Positions 25,270-33,466 are shown, numbered from the stretch's first letter. The stretch is DNA of 51,352 bases from Lachnospiraceae bacterium UBA3689 (GCA_002371465.1 DFIU01000020.1:1-51352); one strand, 5' to 3'. The notes: a model not told the origin generated them from the letters alone. Numbers and translations: made by a program.

Positions 25270-25317
25270 GGAACTTACAGTTTATACAAAAACGTTGAAT
25301 ATAAAGTGAAATGGGGA

Positions 25318-25349
25318 GTCCCGGACCGCACTAGCGGCCCGGGGCTTTT
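25318..25349 (+). terminator. Intrinsic terminator after cysE
   Basis: An 11-pair stem with one mismatch (arms 25318-25329 and 25334-25345, tetraloop ACTA) is followed by TTTT. The remainder of the gap to 25564 contains the next promoter and a leader hairpin. Confidence 0.75.
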
Positions 25350-25467
25350 GGTATTTTCGGAATAAAGGAAATGCAAAGACCGGTAAAGCCTGGTAAAGAG
25401 AGGGGAAAAGACCTTGTCAATGCTGATAAATGTAAAATATGGGAATGTCTCTGACTGAGATTAGTGG

Positions 25468-25496
25468 TTGACTTTAACCGGTACAACCTGTATGAT
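25468..25496 (+). promoter_or_regulatory. Promoter of the ABC importer operon
   Basis: TTGACT (25468-25473), 17-base spacer, TATGAT (25491-25496). The leader is about 60 bases. Confidence 0.65.
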
Positions 25497-25520
25497 AGGT
25501 CAAAATACTTTAGCGCACCA

Positions 25521-25547
25521 ACGCGTCGACGCACAAAAATGACGCGT
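25521..25547 (+). promoter_or_regulatory. Leader hairpin next to the ribosome-binding site
   Basis: ACGCGTC (25521-25527) pairs with GACGCGT (25541-25547). A self-complementary GCGTCGACGC overlaps the first arm, so two alternative folds exist. The hairpin ends three bases before AAGGAGG (25551-25557), so it could tune translation or bind a regulator as DNA. Confidence 0.4.
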
Positions 25548-25564
25548 CCCAAGGAGGAAGGGTT

Positions 25565-26599
25565 ATGAAACAGGGAAGAAGAGTATTGGAAGTCTGCCTG
25601 ACGGCGGCTATAACGATCGGTCTGGCGGCTTGCGGAGCTTCCGGCGACAGCAAGGCAGCAGGTTCCGCTGCGGAAGCCGGATCCAAGGCGGCAGCAGCGG
25701 AGCAGGCCGGTTATACCATCGGCATCAGTCAGCTAGTGCAGCATCCGGCGCTTGATGCGGCGACCAAGGGTTTTAAGGATGCCCTGACGGCGGAGTTTGG
25801 TGATCGGGTGAAATTTGACGAGCAGAACGCCCAGGGTGATGCGGCGACGGCGACGACGATTGCACAGAATCTGGTTTCGGAAAAAGTAGACCTGATTCTG
25901 GCGAATGCGACCGCTTCCCTGCAGTCCTCAGCCGCGGCGACCAAGGACATTCCGATCCTGGGAACGTCGATCACCGAATACGGCGTCGCGCTGAATCTGG
26001 AAGGCTTCGACGGAACGGTCGGCGGAAATGTCTCGGGAACCTCCGATCTGGCACCTTTGGATCAGCAGGAGAAGATTATCCGCGATTTCCTGCCGGATGC
26101 CAAGAAGCTCGGAATCCTCTACTGCTCGGCAGAACCCAACTCCAAGTATCAGGCGGATCAGGTTCAGAAGTATGCGGAAGCGGACGGTATGACGGTCAAG
26201 ACCTACACCTTCTCCGACTCCAACGACGTCACATCTGTTACCCAGCAGGCTTGCGCCGATAACGACGTTCTCTACATCCCGACCGACAACACGGCGGCTT
26301 CCTGTACGGAGGCGATCCACAATGTCGCGTCCAACGCCAAAAAGCCCATCGTCTGCGGAGAAGAGGGGCTGATGAGCGGCTGCGGAATCGCAACCCTGTC
26401 TATAGACTACTACGGTCTGGGGCAGAAGACCGGCGAAATGGCGATTCAGATCTTAAAAGGCGAGAAGAACATTTCCGAGATGCCGGTCGAGTACTTTGAC
26501 AAGCCGGTCAAGGAATACAATCCTGCCATCTGTGAAGAACTGGGTCTTAAGGCTCCGGAAGGCTACGAGGCTTATCAGCCGGCTGAATCGGAAGCCTAA
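25565..26599 (+). CDS. ABC importer substrate-binding lipoprotein (TrpX-like)
   Basis: 344 residues. Lipoprotein signal with lipobox LAAC (cysteine near residue 23), then an alanine-rich linker and a periplasmic-binding fold of the COG2984 type (YTIGISQLVQHPALDAATKGFKDAL, DLILANATASLQ, VGGNVSGTSDLAPLDQQ, DNVLYIPTDN-like motif). This family is paired with permease and ATPase genes as here, and in several Firmicutes it imports tryptophan or other aromatic compounds. Substrate here is inferred. First gene of a three-gene operon. Confidence 0.9.
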   Translation: MKQGRRVLEVCLTAAITIGLAACGASGDSKAAGSAAEAGSKAAAAEQAGYTIGISQLVQHPALDAATKGFKDALTAEFGDRVKFDEQNAQGDAATATTIAQNLVSEKVDLILANATASLQSSAAATKDIPILGTSITEYGVALNLEGFDGTVGGNVSGTSDLAPLDQQEKIIRDFLPDAKKLGILYCSAEPNSKYQADQVQKYAEADGMTVKTYTFSDSNDVTSVTQQACADNDVLYIPTDNTAASCTEAIHNVASNAKKPIVCGEEGLMSGCGIATLSIDYYGLGQKTGEMAIQILKGEKNISEMPVEYFDKPVKEYNPAICEELGLKAPEGYEAYQPAESEA

Positions 26600-26625
26600 G
26601 ACAAGACTTTGATTAAACGTACAGG

Positions 26626-26655
26626 CAGTGGGGCACTGACTTTGGTGCCCCACTG
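26626..26655 (+). terminator. Strong hairpin between binding-protein and permease genes
   Basis: A perfect 11-pair stem (CAGTGGGGCAC at 26626-26636, GTGCCCCACTG at 26645-26655) with an eight-base loop and a broken T-rich tail. Such elements between binding protein and permease genes usually make the binding protein more abundant by partial termination or mRNA protection. Confidence 0.7.
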
Positions 26656-26698
26656 ATCTTTGTCTTTCGGATATTTTAGACATGGAGGAAATGTTTTT

Positions 26699-27652
26699 AT
26701 GGTAGCATATTTTTCATCACTCAGTCTTCTTGATTTTGCGGGGAGACTGCCGGCTGCGGCAGCCCAGGGTCTCTTCTGGGGCATTATGGCGTTGGGCGTC
26801 TACATCACCTTCCGCCTCCTGGACATTGCCGATCTTTCTGTTGACGGGACCTTTGCAACCGGCGGGGCGGTATCCGCCATGCTGATTTTGGCGGGCTGGA
26901 ACCCCTGGCTGACTCTGCTTTTTGCCACGGCTGTCGGTATCCTGGCGGGGACGGTGACCGGTATCCTTCACACCAAGCTGGGCATTCCCGCCATCCTTGC
27001 CGGCATTTTGACCCAGTACGGCCTCTATTCCATCAACCTCGCCATCATGGGCTTTAAGGCAAATACCGCCATCAATGGAAATGCCGGGGAGCTGGTCATC
27101 ACCGGTCTTAGCGTGCCCCGGTCCATCCTGGTCTGCGGTCTCTTTGCTGTCCTTTTGATCGCTGTCATGTACTGGTTTTTTGGAACGGAAATCGGATCCG
27201 GCTTAAGAGCGACCGGCTGCAACCAGGAAATGGCAAAGGCGCAGGGCATCAACATCAACTCCATGAAGGTGCTGGGTCTGGCCCTGTCCAATGGCCTGGT
27301 CGCCCTGGCGGGGGCGATGAGTTCCCAATACTCGGGTTTTGCGGACGTCAATGCGGGCCGTGGTTCAATCGTCATCGGGCTTGCCGCCGTCATTATCGGG
27401 GAAGTTTTTGGCGAGGCGATTTTCAAAAAGCATCTGAATTTTGCCGGACATCTGGCTTTTGTCGTGATCGGGGGCATTTTATACTATATCGTTTATACCC
27501 TGGTCCTCTGGCTCAAGCTCGATCCCAACATGATGAAACTCTTTACCGCCATCATCGTCGCCGTCTTTCTGGCTGTTCCCTATCTGCGCGGCAGGGCGAG
27601 GAGTTCCTTCGGCCGGGCAGCGAAAAATTCAAAGAGTGGGGAGGGCAGGTAA
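26699..27652 (+). CDS. ABC importer permease (TrpY-like)
   Basis: 317 residues from ATG 26699; GGAGG (26684-26688) lies 10 bases upstream, while an earlier TTG at 26660 has no site. About eight or nine membrane helices of the BPD_transp_2 type (FRLLDIADLSVDGTFATGGAVSA, GILHTKLGIPAILAGILTQ, GSGLRATGCNQEMAKAQGINI). It is the membrane channel for the preceding binding protein, and its stop codon is immediately followed by the ATPase start. Confidence 0.9.
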   Translation: MVAYFSSLSLLDFAGRLPAAAAQGLFWGIMALGVYITFRLLDIADLSVDGTFATGGAVSAMLILAGWNPWLTLLFATAVGILAGTVTGILHTKLGIPAILAGILTQYGLYSINLAIMGFKANTAINGNAGELVITGLSVPRSILVCGLFAVLLIAVMYWFFGTEIGSGLRATGCNQEMAKAQGININSMKVLGLALSNGLVALAGAMSSQYSGFADVNAGRGSIVIGLAAVIIGEVFGEAIFKKHLNFAGHLAFVVIGGILYYIVYTLVLWLKLDPNMMKLFTAIIVAVFLAVPYLRGRARSSFGRAAKNSKSGEGR

Positions 27653-28447
27653 ATGCTGCAGCTAAAACATATCACCAAAACCTTTAATCCCGGAACCATC
27701 AACGAAAAGCACGCCTTAAACGGAATCGACCTGACCCTTGAAAATGGAGATTTCGTCACCATCATCGGCGGCAACGGTGCCGGCAAATCCACCATGTTAA
27801 ATGCCATCGCCGGAGTCTGGCCGGTCGATACGGGCTCTATTGTCATCGACGGCAGGGATGTGACCGGACTGCCGGACTTTCGCCGTGCCTCCGTAGTCGG
27901 TCGGGTCTTTCAGGACCCCATGACCGGAACCGCCGCGACCATGCAGATCGATGAGAATCTGGCGCTTGCCGCCCGCAGAGGAAAGATGCGGGGACTGGGC
28001 TGGGGCGTTACGGCAAAGGACCGGGAGGACTACAAAGAAAAATTAAAGCTCCTCAATCTGGGACTTGAGGACCGGCTGACCGCCAAGGTAGGACTCTTGT
28101 CCGGTGGACAGAGACAGGCTCTGACCCTCTTGATGGCAACTCTGCAGAAGCCCAAGATCCTCCTTTTGGATGAGCATACAGCCGCCCTCGATCCCAAGAC
28201 GGCGGAAAAGGTGCTGACCGCGACGGAGGAGGTGGTCTCCCGGGACCATCTGACCACCATGATGGTGACCCACAACATGCGGGACGCCATCGCCCACGGC
28301 AACCGGCTCATTATGATGAACGAGGGCAGGATCATCCTCGACATCCGGGGAGAAGAGAAGAAACACCTCACCGTCGAGAGCCTGCTGCATGAATTTGAGA
28401 AGGTATCCGGCGAAGAATTTGCCAATGATAAAGCGATCCTGGGGTGA
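27653..28447 (+). CDS. ABC importer ATP-binding protein (TrpZ-like)
   Basis: 264 residues. Walker A GGNGAGKST (about 39-47), Q-loop in VGRVFQDPMTG, signature LSGGQRQAL, Walker B ILLLDEHTAALD, and switch histidine in VTHNMRDA. The H in DEHTAALD is typical of this COG1101 subfamily. It starts with no gap after the permease and is followed by a strong terminator, closing the operon. Confidence 0.92.
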   Translation: MLQLKHITKTFNPGTINEKHALNGIDLTLENGDFVTIIGGNGAGKSTMLNAIAGVWPVDTGSIVIDGRDVTGLPDFRRASVVGRVFQDPMTGTAATMQIDENLALAARRGKMRGLGWGVTAKDREDYKEKLKLLNLGLEDRLTAKVGLLSGGQRQALTLLMATLQKPKILLLDEHTAALDPKTAEKVLTATEEVVSRDHLTTMMVTHNMRDAIAHGNRLIMMNEGRIILDIRGEEKKHLTVESLLHEFEKVSGEEFANDKAILG

Positions 28448-28452
28448 GAGAA

Positions 28453-28497
28453 AGGGACAGCAGAATCAAGACCGGTTCTGCTGTCCCTGTTTTTTTG
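28453..28497 (+). terminator. Intrinsic terminator of the ABC importer operon
   Basis: Perfect 13-pair stem (AGGGACAGCAGAA at 28453-28465, TTCTGCTGTCCCT at 28476-28488), then eight T (28490-28497). Textbook rho-independent terminator. Confidence 0.93.
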
Positions 28498-28506
28498 CCC
28501 GATTAG

Positions 28507-28535
28507 TGGACACCTGGCATGAAAAAAGATAAAAT
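28507..28535 (+). promoter_or_regulatory. Promoter of the RluA gene
   Basis: TGGACA (28507-28512), 17 bases, TAAAAT (28530-28535). The start codon at 28542 is six bases after the -10, exactly where transcription should begin, so the mRNA may be leaderless. Confidence 0.55.
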
Positions 28536-28541
28536 GTTGCC

Positions 28542-29471
28542 ATGTGCAGAATTTTACGCTATGTGGCGGCAGAGACGGATGAGGGACTGCCTGCCAGGGA
28601 CCTGATCCGCCGGGAATTTCACCTGGTCGCCCACGATCTGGCTCGGGCAAAATACAAGACGGACCACGGCATCACGGTAAACGGCGAGACCATCATGATC
28701 AACCGCCTTCTTCACCGGGGTGACGTCTTAGAGGTCCGGCTGACGGACGCCCCCAGTGGGAGGACCGTTCCCGCTCCGGGACTGCTGGATATCCTCTATG
28801 AAGATGAGGACCTGGTCTGTATTAACAAGCCGGCTGGGATCGTGGTGCATCCCTCGCACGGACATTTTGCAGACTCGCTGGCGAATTTCCTTGCCTGGCA
28901 TTATCAGGAAGAAGGAGATCCACACGAGATCAGAACAATCGGGAGGCTCGATAAGGACACGTCGGGGCTCATTTTTTATGGGAAGAGCCGGACGGTCTGC
29001 GCCCATATGCTGGAGCAGACCAAAAGCGGCGATCGGGTCAAAACTTATCTGGCTCTGGCAGAAGGACAATTTTCCAAAGCGAAAGGATCGGTTGAAGCCC
29101 CGATCAGCCGGGAATTTGAGGAAAAGATCCGGAGGGTTGTGAGGGCGGACGGCGACTATGCCCTGACTCATTTTTGGGTGCTGAGACAGTATGAGAACTA
29201 CGCCCTTTTAAAGGTGCAGATCGCGACGGGACGGACCCACCAGATCCGGGTGCATTTATCCCACATAGGGCATCCCCTTCTGGGCGATCCCATCTATGGA
29301 CAAGGTCCAATCACAGGTCCTTTTTTGAAACTGAACCGGGCGGCTCTGCACGCCTGGCATACGACCTTCCGGACACCATTTGATGGAGTGAAAAAGGAAC
29401 TGACCGCTCCCCTGCCGGAGGATATGCGGCAGTTCCTGACCGATGACTTTGCATGCGATGATCTCATTTGA
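28542..29471 (+). CDS. RluA-family 23S rRNA/tRNA pseudouridine synthase
   Basis: 309 residues. The N-terminal 65 residues form an S4-like RNA-binding domain (RDLIRREFHLVAHDLARAKYKTDHGITVNG). The catalytic domain has ILYEDEDLVCINKPAGIVVHPSHGH, catalytic Asp in GRLDKDTSGLIFYGK, and ATGRTHQIRVHLSHIGHPLLGDPIYG. It converts uridine to pseudouridine in structured RNA; which site cannot be told. No Shine-Dalgarno sequence precedes the ATG and the promoter sits directly before it. uraA follows at 34 bases. Confidence 0.93.
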   Translation: MCRILRYVAAETDEGLPARDLIRREFHLVAHDLARAKYKTDHGITVNGETIMINRLLHRGDVLEVRLTDAPSGRTVPAPGLLDILYEDEDLVCINKPAGIVVHPSHGHFADSLANFLAWHYQEEGDPHEIRTIGRLDKDTSGLIFYGKSRTVCAHMLEQTKSGDRVKTYLALAEGQFSKAKGSVEAPISREFEEKIRRVVRADGDYALTHFWVLRQYENYALLKVQIATGRTHQIRVHLSHIGHPLLGDPIYGQGPITGPFLKLNRAALHAWHTTFRTPFDGVKKELTAPLPEDMRQFLTDDFACDDLI

Positions 29472-29505
29472 GATCTTTGTATAAATCTATTTCATGGAGG
29501 ATGTT

Positions 29506-30957
29506 ATGAGCAGTACGAAGGTAAAAATCGGAGAGCAGCCCGTCTATGACGCACGGCCTCTGGGAAGAGGCAAGATGGCGGTCCTTGGTCTGCAGCACAT
29601 GTTTGCCATGTTCGGGGCAACCGTTGTTGTTCCGGCGCTGACCGGGCTGAGTGTATCGACGACGCTTCTCTTTGCGGGACTTGGGACGCTGCTGTTCCAC
29701 CTGCTTACAAAACGAAAGGTTCCGGCATTTTTAGGATCTTCCTTTGCCTTTATTGCCGGATATGCGGCGATCGCACCGAACGGCGAAAAGGAGCTTTTGC
29801 CCTATGCCTGTTTTGGAGTCGCTTTAGCCGGTCTTCTCTATCTGGTTCTGGCAGCTCTGTTTAAAGCTTTCGGGGCGCAGAAGGTCATGCGGTTCTTTCC
29901 GCCGATTGTTACAGGTCCAATTATCATCGCAATCGGACTTAACCTCTCAAAATCCGCTGTTGATAACTGCGCGACCAGCATCCCGGTCGCCCTGGTGGCG
30001 GTTGCCATTGTGGTCGCCTGCAATATCTGGGGCAAGGGTATGCTGAAGATCATTCCGATCATCATGGGCGTCCTCGGTTCCTATCTGACTGCGGCGGCTA
30101 TGGGCATCATCGATTTTACACCGGTTAGAGAAGCGGCGTGGATCGGCATTCCGATTGAATGGAACCGTACGGTCTTCGGTCTCTTTACGACCGGCAATCT
30201 GAACACCGGTCTGCTTCTGACGGCAGCCATTACGATTATGCCGATCTCCTTTGCGACCATGATGGAGCATATCGGGGATATATCCGCCATCTCTTCAACC
30301 TGTAAGGAAAATTTCATTGCCGATCCGGGTCTGCACCGGACGTTGACCGGCGACGGTCTGGCAACCACCCTGGCATCATTATTCGGCGCGCCGGCCAATA
30401 CGACCTATGGAGAAAATACCGGAGTCCTGACCCTCACCCGTGTCTATGACCCGAGAGTGATCCGTCTGGCAGCGGTCTTTGCGGTCATCATGTCCTTTAG
30501 CCCCAAGTTTGCGGCAGTGATAGAGGTTATGCCTTCCGCGACGCTGGGAGGCATTTCCCTGGTTCTCTACGGGATGATTTCCGCAGTCGGCGTCCGGAAT
30601 ATCGTCGAAACCCAGGTGGACTTTTCCAAGAGCCGCAATACGATTATCGCCGCTCTGATCCTGGTCCTGTCGATCGGCATCAACTACTCCGCGGCGGGCA
30701 GTGTAGGCTTTAAGGCAGGAGCGGTCATGATCAGCTTCTCAGGACTTGCCGTCGGTTCTCTTGTCGGAATTATATTAAACGCGATTCTTCCGGGAAAGGA
30801 TTACCGTTTTGCCGCCGATCGGCCGATCGATACCGGCGTCGACCTGCAGATCCAGCAGGGCGAGACCCTGACCGAGGTCAGCGAGCGCAAGCGCGTTTCG
30901 ATGGAGCGGCAGAAGATGCGGGCGGAAGAGCAGTCGGAACGGGATCGGGAAGAGTGA
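29506..30957 (+). CDS. uraA: Uracil/xanthine permease, NCS2 family
   Basis: 483 residues from ATG 29506 with GGAGG upstream. About 12-14 membrane helices. Family motifs: GLQHMFAMFGATVVVPALTGLSVSTTLLFAGLGTLLFHLLTK, VPAFLGSSFAFIAGY, PPIVTGPIIIAIGLNLS, MEHIGDISAISSTC, and TTYGENTGVLTLTRVYDPRVIRLAA. It brings uracil into the cell with protons. A charged tail of about 40 residues follows the last helix. The substrate (uracil rather than xanthine) is inferred from overall likeness to UraA/PyrP. Confidence 0.9.
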   Translation: MSSTKVKIGEQPVYDARPLGRGKMAVLGLQHMFAMFGATVVVPALTGLSVSTTLLFAGLGTLLFHLLTKRKVPAFLGSSFAFIAGYAAIAPNGEKELLPYACFGVALAGLLYLVLAALFKAFGAQKVMRFFPPIVTGPIIIAIGLNLSKSAVDNCATSIPVALVAVAIVVACNIWGKGMLKIIPIIMGVLGSYLTAAAMGIIDFTPVREAAWIGIPIEWNRTVFGLFTTGNLNTGLLLTAAITIMPISFATMMEHIGDISAISSTCKENFIADPGLHRTLTGDGLATTLASLFGAPANTTYGENTGVLTLTRVYDPRVIRLAAVFAVIMSFSPKFAAVIEVMPSATLGGISLVLYGMISAVGVRNIVETQVDFSKSRNTIIAALILVLSIGINYSAAGSVGFKAGAVMISFSGLAVGSLVGIILNAILPGKDYRFAADRPIDTGVDLQIQQGETLTEVSERKRVSMERQKMRAEEQSERDREE

Positions 30958-30973
30958 TTAGACTTCTCTAATC
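30956..30973 (+). terminator. Small hairpin overlapping the uraA stop
   Basis: GATTAGA (30956-30962) and TCTAATC (30967-30973) pair around a CTTC loop, starting inside the stop codon. No T-run follows, so it may act as a weak terminator or mRNA end. Confidence 0.4.
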
Positions 30974-30996
30974 GATATCGAGATATCAATAAAATC

Positions 30997-31025
30997 TTGA
31001 AATGTGATAAGCGGAAGTGTAATAT
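30997..31025 (+). promoter_or_regulatory. Promoter of the LDH/MDH-family gene
   Basis: TTGAAA (30997-31002), 17-base spacer, TAATAT (31020-31025), about 60 bases before the start. I see no convincing Rex operator. Confidence 0.5.
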
Positions 31026-31088
31026 ATTCTATATGCTTGGGTGAAATGATTTCTTTTTTATCTGAAACATAACATATGGAGGTTCAAT

Positions 31089-32033
31089 ATGAACAGAGGC
31101 GTTAAAATCAGTGTTCTTGGTGCCGGCAGAGTCGGTTCCGCAGTTGCTCACACACTTGCAGTTCAGGGACTTGCATCCCATATCGTGCTGGTTGATATTT
31201 TCCGTGAAAAGGCTGAGGGTGAAGCCCTTGATATTCGGCAGGGCGCATCGGTCATGGATATGCCGGTTCGTGTGGAAGCAGGGGACTATGCGGATACTGT
31301 CGATTCGGACATCATCATTTTCACGCTCGGCGCAGCCAGAAAGGCAGGTCAGTCCCGTCTGGAGCTGGCAAAGGGCAATGTCGCGATTATTGAATCTGTC
31401 ATTCCGCAGGTCGTAAAACTGTCTCCGGACGCAAAGTACGTTGTCGTCAGCAACCCGGTCGACATCATCACTTATACCATTTTGAAGATTTCCGGTCTGC
31501 CGGAGAACCAGGTCATCGGAACCGGCTGCCTGCTCGATACCGCTCGTTTAAGAGACGAGATTGGGATGATGGCAAAGGTCAGCCCCAAGAACATCCACCT
31601 GAATGTCTATGGAGAACATGGCGCAACGGCAGTCATTCCGTGGTCTGCAGGCTCCATCTATGGGGACAATATCGATAAGTACTTTGAGGAGAGACCGGAA
31701 CTGCAGGCTCCCAACCACGAGGAAGTCGAATCGGACGTCCACGGTGCCGGCGGTAAGGTCATCAAGCTCAAGGGCGCGACCTTCTATGCGGTATCCCTGG
31801 TAACAGCCTATGTCTGCGCCTGCATCCTGCACGACGTAAAGGCTGTTCTGCCTCTGTCCACCATGATGCACGGTCAGTTCGGTTTGGAAGATGTCTGCAT
31901 CTCCCTGCCCTGCGTCCTTGGCGCCAAGGGTATTGAAAAGGTCAACCTGCCGCGAGTTACAGAAGAAGAGGCGGCAGCGATCCGCAAGTCCGGTGAATCC
32001 TTAAAAGAGATCACTTCCGGTCTGGATATCTGA
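31089..32033 (+). CDS. L-lactate/malate dehydrogenase family protein
   Basis: 314 residues. NAD-binding ISVLGAGRVGSAVA (about 7-20), Asp150 and Arg153 in LLDTARLR, and catalytic His177 in GEHGATAVIPWS. The substrate-specificity loop reads GAARKAGQSR, with Arg84 where lactate dehydrogenases normally have Gln; arginine there is the mark of malate dehydrogenase. The GEHG and LLDTAR motifs are nearer to LDH. It is therefore either an LDH with altered specificity or a malate dehydrogenase of the LDH-like type. GGAGG precedes the ATG. It stands as a single-gene unit. Confidence 0.88.
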   Translation: MNRGVKISVLGAGRVGSAVAHTLAVQGLASHIVLVDIFREKAEGEALDIRQGASVMDMPVRVEAGDYADTVDSDIIIFTLGAARKAGQSRLELAKGNVAIIESVIPQVVKLSPDAKYVVVSNPVDIITYTILKISGLPENQVIGTGCLLDTARLRDEIGMMAKVSPKNIHLNVYGEHGATAVIPWSAGSIYGDNIDKYFEERPELQAPNHEEVESDVHGAGGKVIKLKGATFYAVSLVTAYVCACILHDVKAVLPLSTMMHGQFGLEDVCISLPCVLGAKGIEKVNLPRVTEEEAAAIRKSGESLKEITSGLDI

Positions 32034-32055
32034 AGCTGATGAAATTTACTGACAG

Positions 32056-32084
32056 TTGACTTTAACGCTTCAAAGTGCTAATCT
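32056..32084 (+). promoter_or_regulatory. Promoter of the aroF-pheA leader
   Basis: TTGACT (32056-32061), 17-base spacer, TAATCT (32079-32084). Transcription would start near 32091, about 29 bases before the leader ORF. Confidence 0.55.
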
Positions 32085-32119
32085 TTTTGCATATAAAACT
32101 CTTTGGAAGGAATTTCAAT

Positions 32120-32206
32120 ATGAATCGAACCAGTTCTTTTCTGTTCTTTTTTGCCTTTAGAAGCTTTACCTTTCAAAAAATGGTAAGGTCTTTTCGGCAT
32201 GGCTAA
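32120..32206 (+). CDS. Phenylalanine-rich leader peptide (attenuator)
   Basis: 28 codons from ATG 32120 to TAA 32204-32206. GGAAGGAA (32105-32112) lies seven bases before the ATG. Eight residues are Phe (positions 7, 9, 10, 11, 13, 16, 18, 25), including the run SFLFFFAF. A perfect terminator begins 31 bases after the stop, and the downstream genes are DAHP synthase and prephenate dehydratase, the committed steps toward phenylalanine. This is the pheL/pheA attenuation layout known in enteric bacteria. A possible antiterminator pairs GGCTaAGA (32201-32208) with TCTgcAGCC (32240-32248), seven pairs with an internal loop. The T-rich DNA could give Phe codons by chance, so the claim rests on the combination. 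Confidence 0.65.
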   Translation: MNRTSSFLFFFAFRSFTFQKMVRSFRHG

Positions 32207-32237
32207 GAGCGGTTTGATTTGAGACAGGAGATGTTAG

Positions 32238-32267
32238 AATCTGCAGCCATCCGGCTGCAGATTTTTT
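32238..32267 (+). terminator. Leader terminator of the aroF-pheA operon
   Basis: Perfect 11-pair stem: AATCTGCAGCC (32238-32248), loop ATCC, GGCTGCAGATT (32253-32263), then a T-run to 32267. It lies between the Phe-rich leader ORF and aroF. Within the 341-base gap between genes (32034-32374) this, the promoter and the leader ORF are the recognisable elements. Confidence 0.93.
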
Positions 32268-32374
32268 GTATCCAAAAGAAGACGTAAATCACGTAAGTTG
32301 TCGCCTGAAGCGGAAAAAGCGATGGGTCAGAAGTAATTCTATTTTGAGTAAGCCGGCAGCGGCGGGGAGGCAGT

Positions 32375-33406
32375 ATGATCGTAATTTTAAAGGAACATCC
32401 GGACCGGGTTCAGCTGGACAATCTGATGAATTGGCTGAATACGCAGGACGTGATGGTACAGCCGACGGTGGGCGAACACCAGATGATTCTGGGGCTGATC
32501 GGGGATACCGCGTCCATCGATGATGAACTGATCTCCGCTCTTGATATCGTTGAAGCGGTCAAGCGGGTTTCGGAGCCCTACAAGAAGGCAAATCGAAAAT
32601 TTCATCCCGATGATACCATCGTAAGAATCGATGACCATACATCCATTGGGGGAGGGGCTCTTACGCTGATCGCAGGTCCCTGCTCGGTGGAGTCGGAGGA
32701 CCAGATCATCGGGATTGCCGAGGCGGTCAAAAAAAGCGGAGCGACAATCTTACGGGGAGGGGCTTTTAAGCCCAGAACCTCACCCTACAGCTTCCAGGGA
32801 ATGGGGCTTGAGGGGATTCGGCTCCTGCTTGCCGCCAAGGAGGCGACCGGTCTGCCGATCTGCACCGAGATTATGGATGCTTCCCAGCTGCCGATTTTTG
32901 AAGATATTGATATTTTACAGGTCGGCGCCAGAAATATGCAGAATTTCAGTCTTCTAAAAGAGCTGGGCAAGACCCAAAAGCCGGTTCTTTTAAAACGGGG
33001 CATGTCCGCAACTTATCAGGACTGGCTCATGAGTGCGGAATATATCCTGGCGGGGGGCAATCCGAACGTCATTTTATGCGAGCGGGGAATCCGGACGTTT
33101 GAGACCTATACGAGAAATACGCTGGATTTGTCCTGCATCCCTGCTCTGCGGGCGCTGACTCACCTTCCGATTGTGATTGACCCCAGCCATGCGTCCGGCA
33201 GATCTGCCCTGGTGCCGGATCTGTCAAAGGCTGCGACGGCTGCCGGAGCGGACGGACTTTTAATCGAAGTCCACAACGATCCTGCCCACGCCCGCTGTGA
33301 CGGTCCCCAGTCCCTGACGCCGGAGGTCTTTGATCGGCTGGCAAAGAAGCTCTTTGCGATTCGGGATGTGTGCGGAGACGACCGCAGGGATGTTATCATT
33401 AAGTAA
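32375..33406 (+). CDS. aroF: DAHP synthase (3-deoxy-7-phosphoheptulonate synthase), type I beta
   Basis: 343 residues. Residues 1-68 form the ferredoxin/ACT-like regulatory domain (MIVILKEHPDRVQLDNLMNW) that lets this class be inhibited by Phe and Tyr. The barrel holds LIAGPCSVES, RGGAFKPRTSPYSFQG, VLLKRGM, LCERGIRTFE and IDPSHASGR, with the metal-binding Cys and His. It joins PEP and erythrose-4-phosphate, the first step of the shikimate pathway. GGGGAGG precedes ATG 32375. It is preceded by a Phe-rich leader and terminator and followed 200 bases later by pheA. Confidence 0.95.
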   Translation: MIVILKEHPDRVQLDNLMNWLNTQDVMVQPTVGEHQMILGLIGDTASIDDELISALDIVEAVKRVSEPYKKANRKFHPDDTIVRIDDHTSIGGGALTLIAGPCSVESEDQIIGIAEAVKKSGATILRGGAFKPRTSPYSFQGMGLEGIRLLLAAKEATGLPICTEIMDASQLPIFEDIDILQVGARNMQNFSLLKELGKTQKPVLLKRGMSATYQDWLMSAEYILAGGNPNVILCERGIRTFETYTRNTLDLSCIPALRALTHLPIVIDPSHASGRSALVPDLSKAATAAGADGLLIEVHNDPAHARCDGPQSLTPEVFDRLAKKLFAIRDVCGDDRRDVIIK

Positions 33407-33466
33407 GATCGTGCAAGTAATCGAAATACCTGATGCCAAGGCGTGAAAATCAGGGCTTGGTGTGAG

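Noticed and set aside
29464..29505. A riboswitch or PyrR-type attenuator before uraA
   Set aside because: Only 34 bases separate the RluA gene and uraA, leaving no room for such an element.
32211..32241. A second promoter (TTTGAT ... TAGAAT) just before the aroF leader terminator
   Set aside because: Its -10 overlaps the terminator arm, and the upstream promoter with the leader ORF explains the region better; it cannot be excluded.
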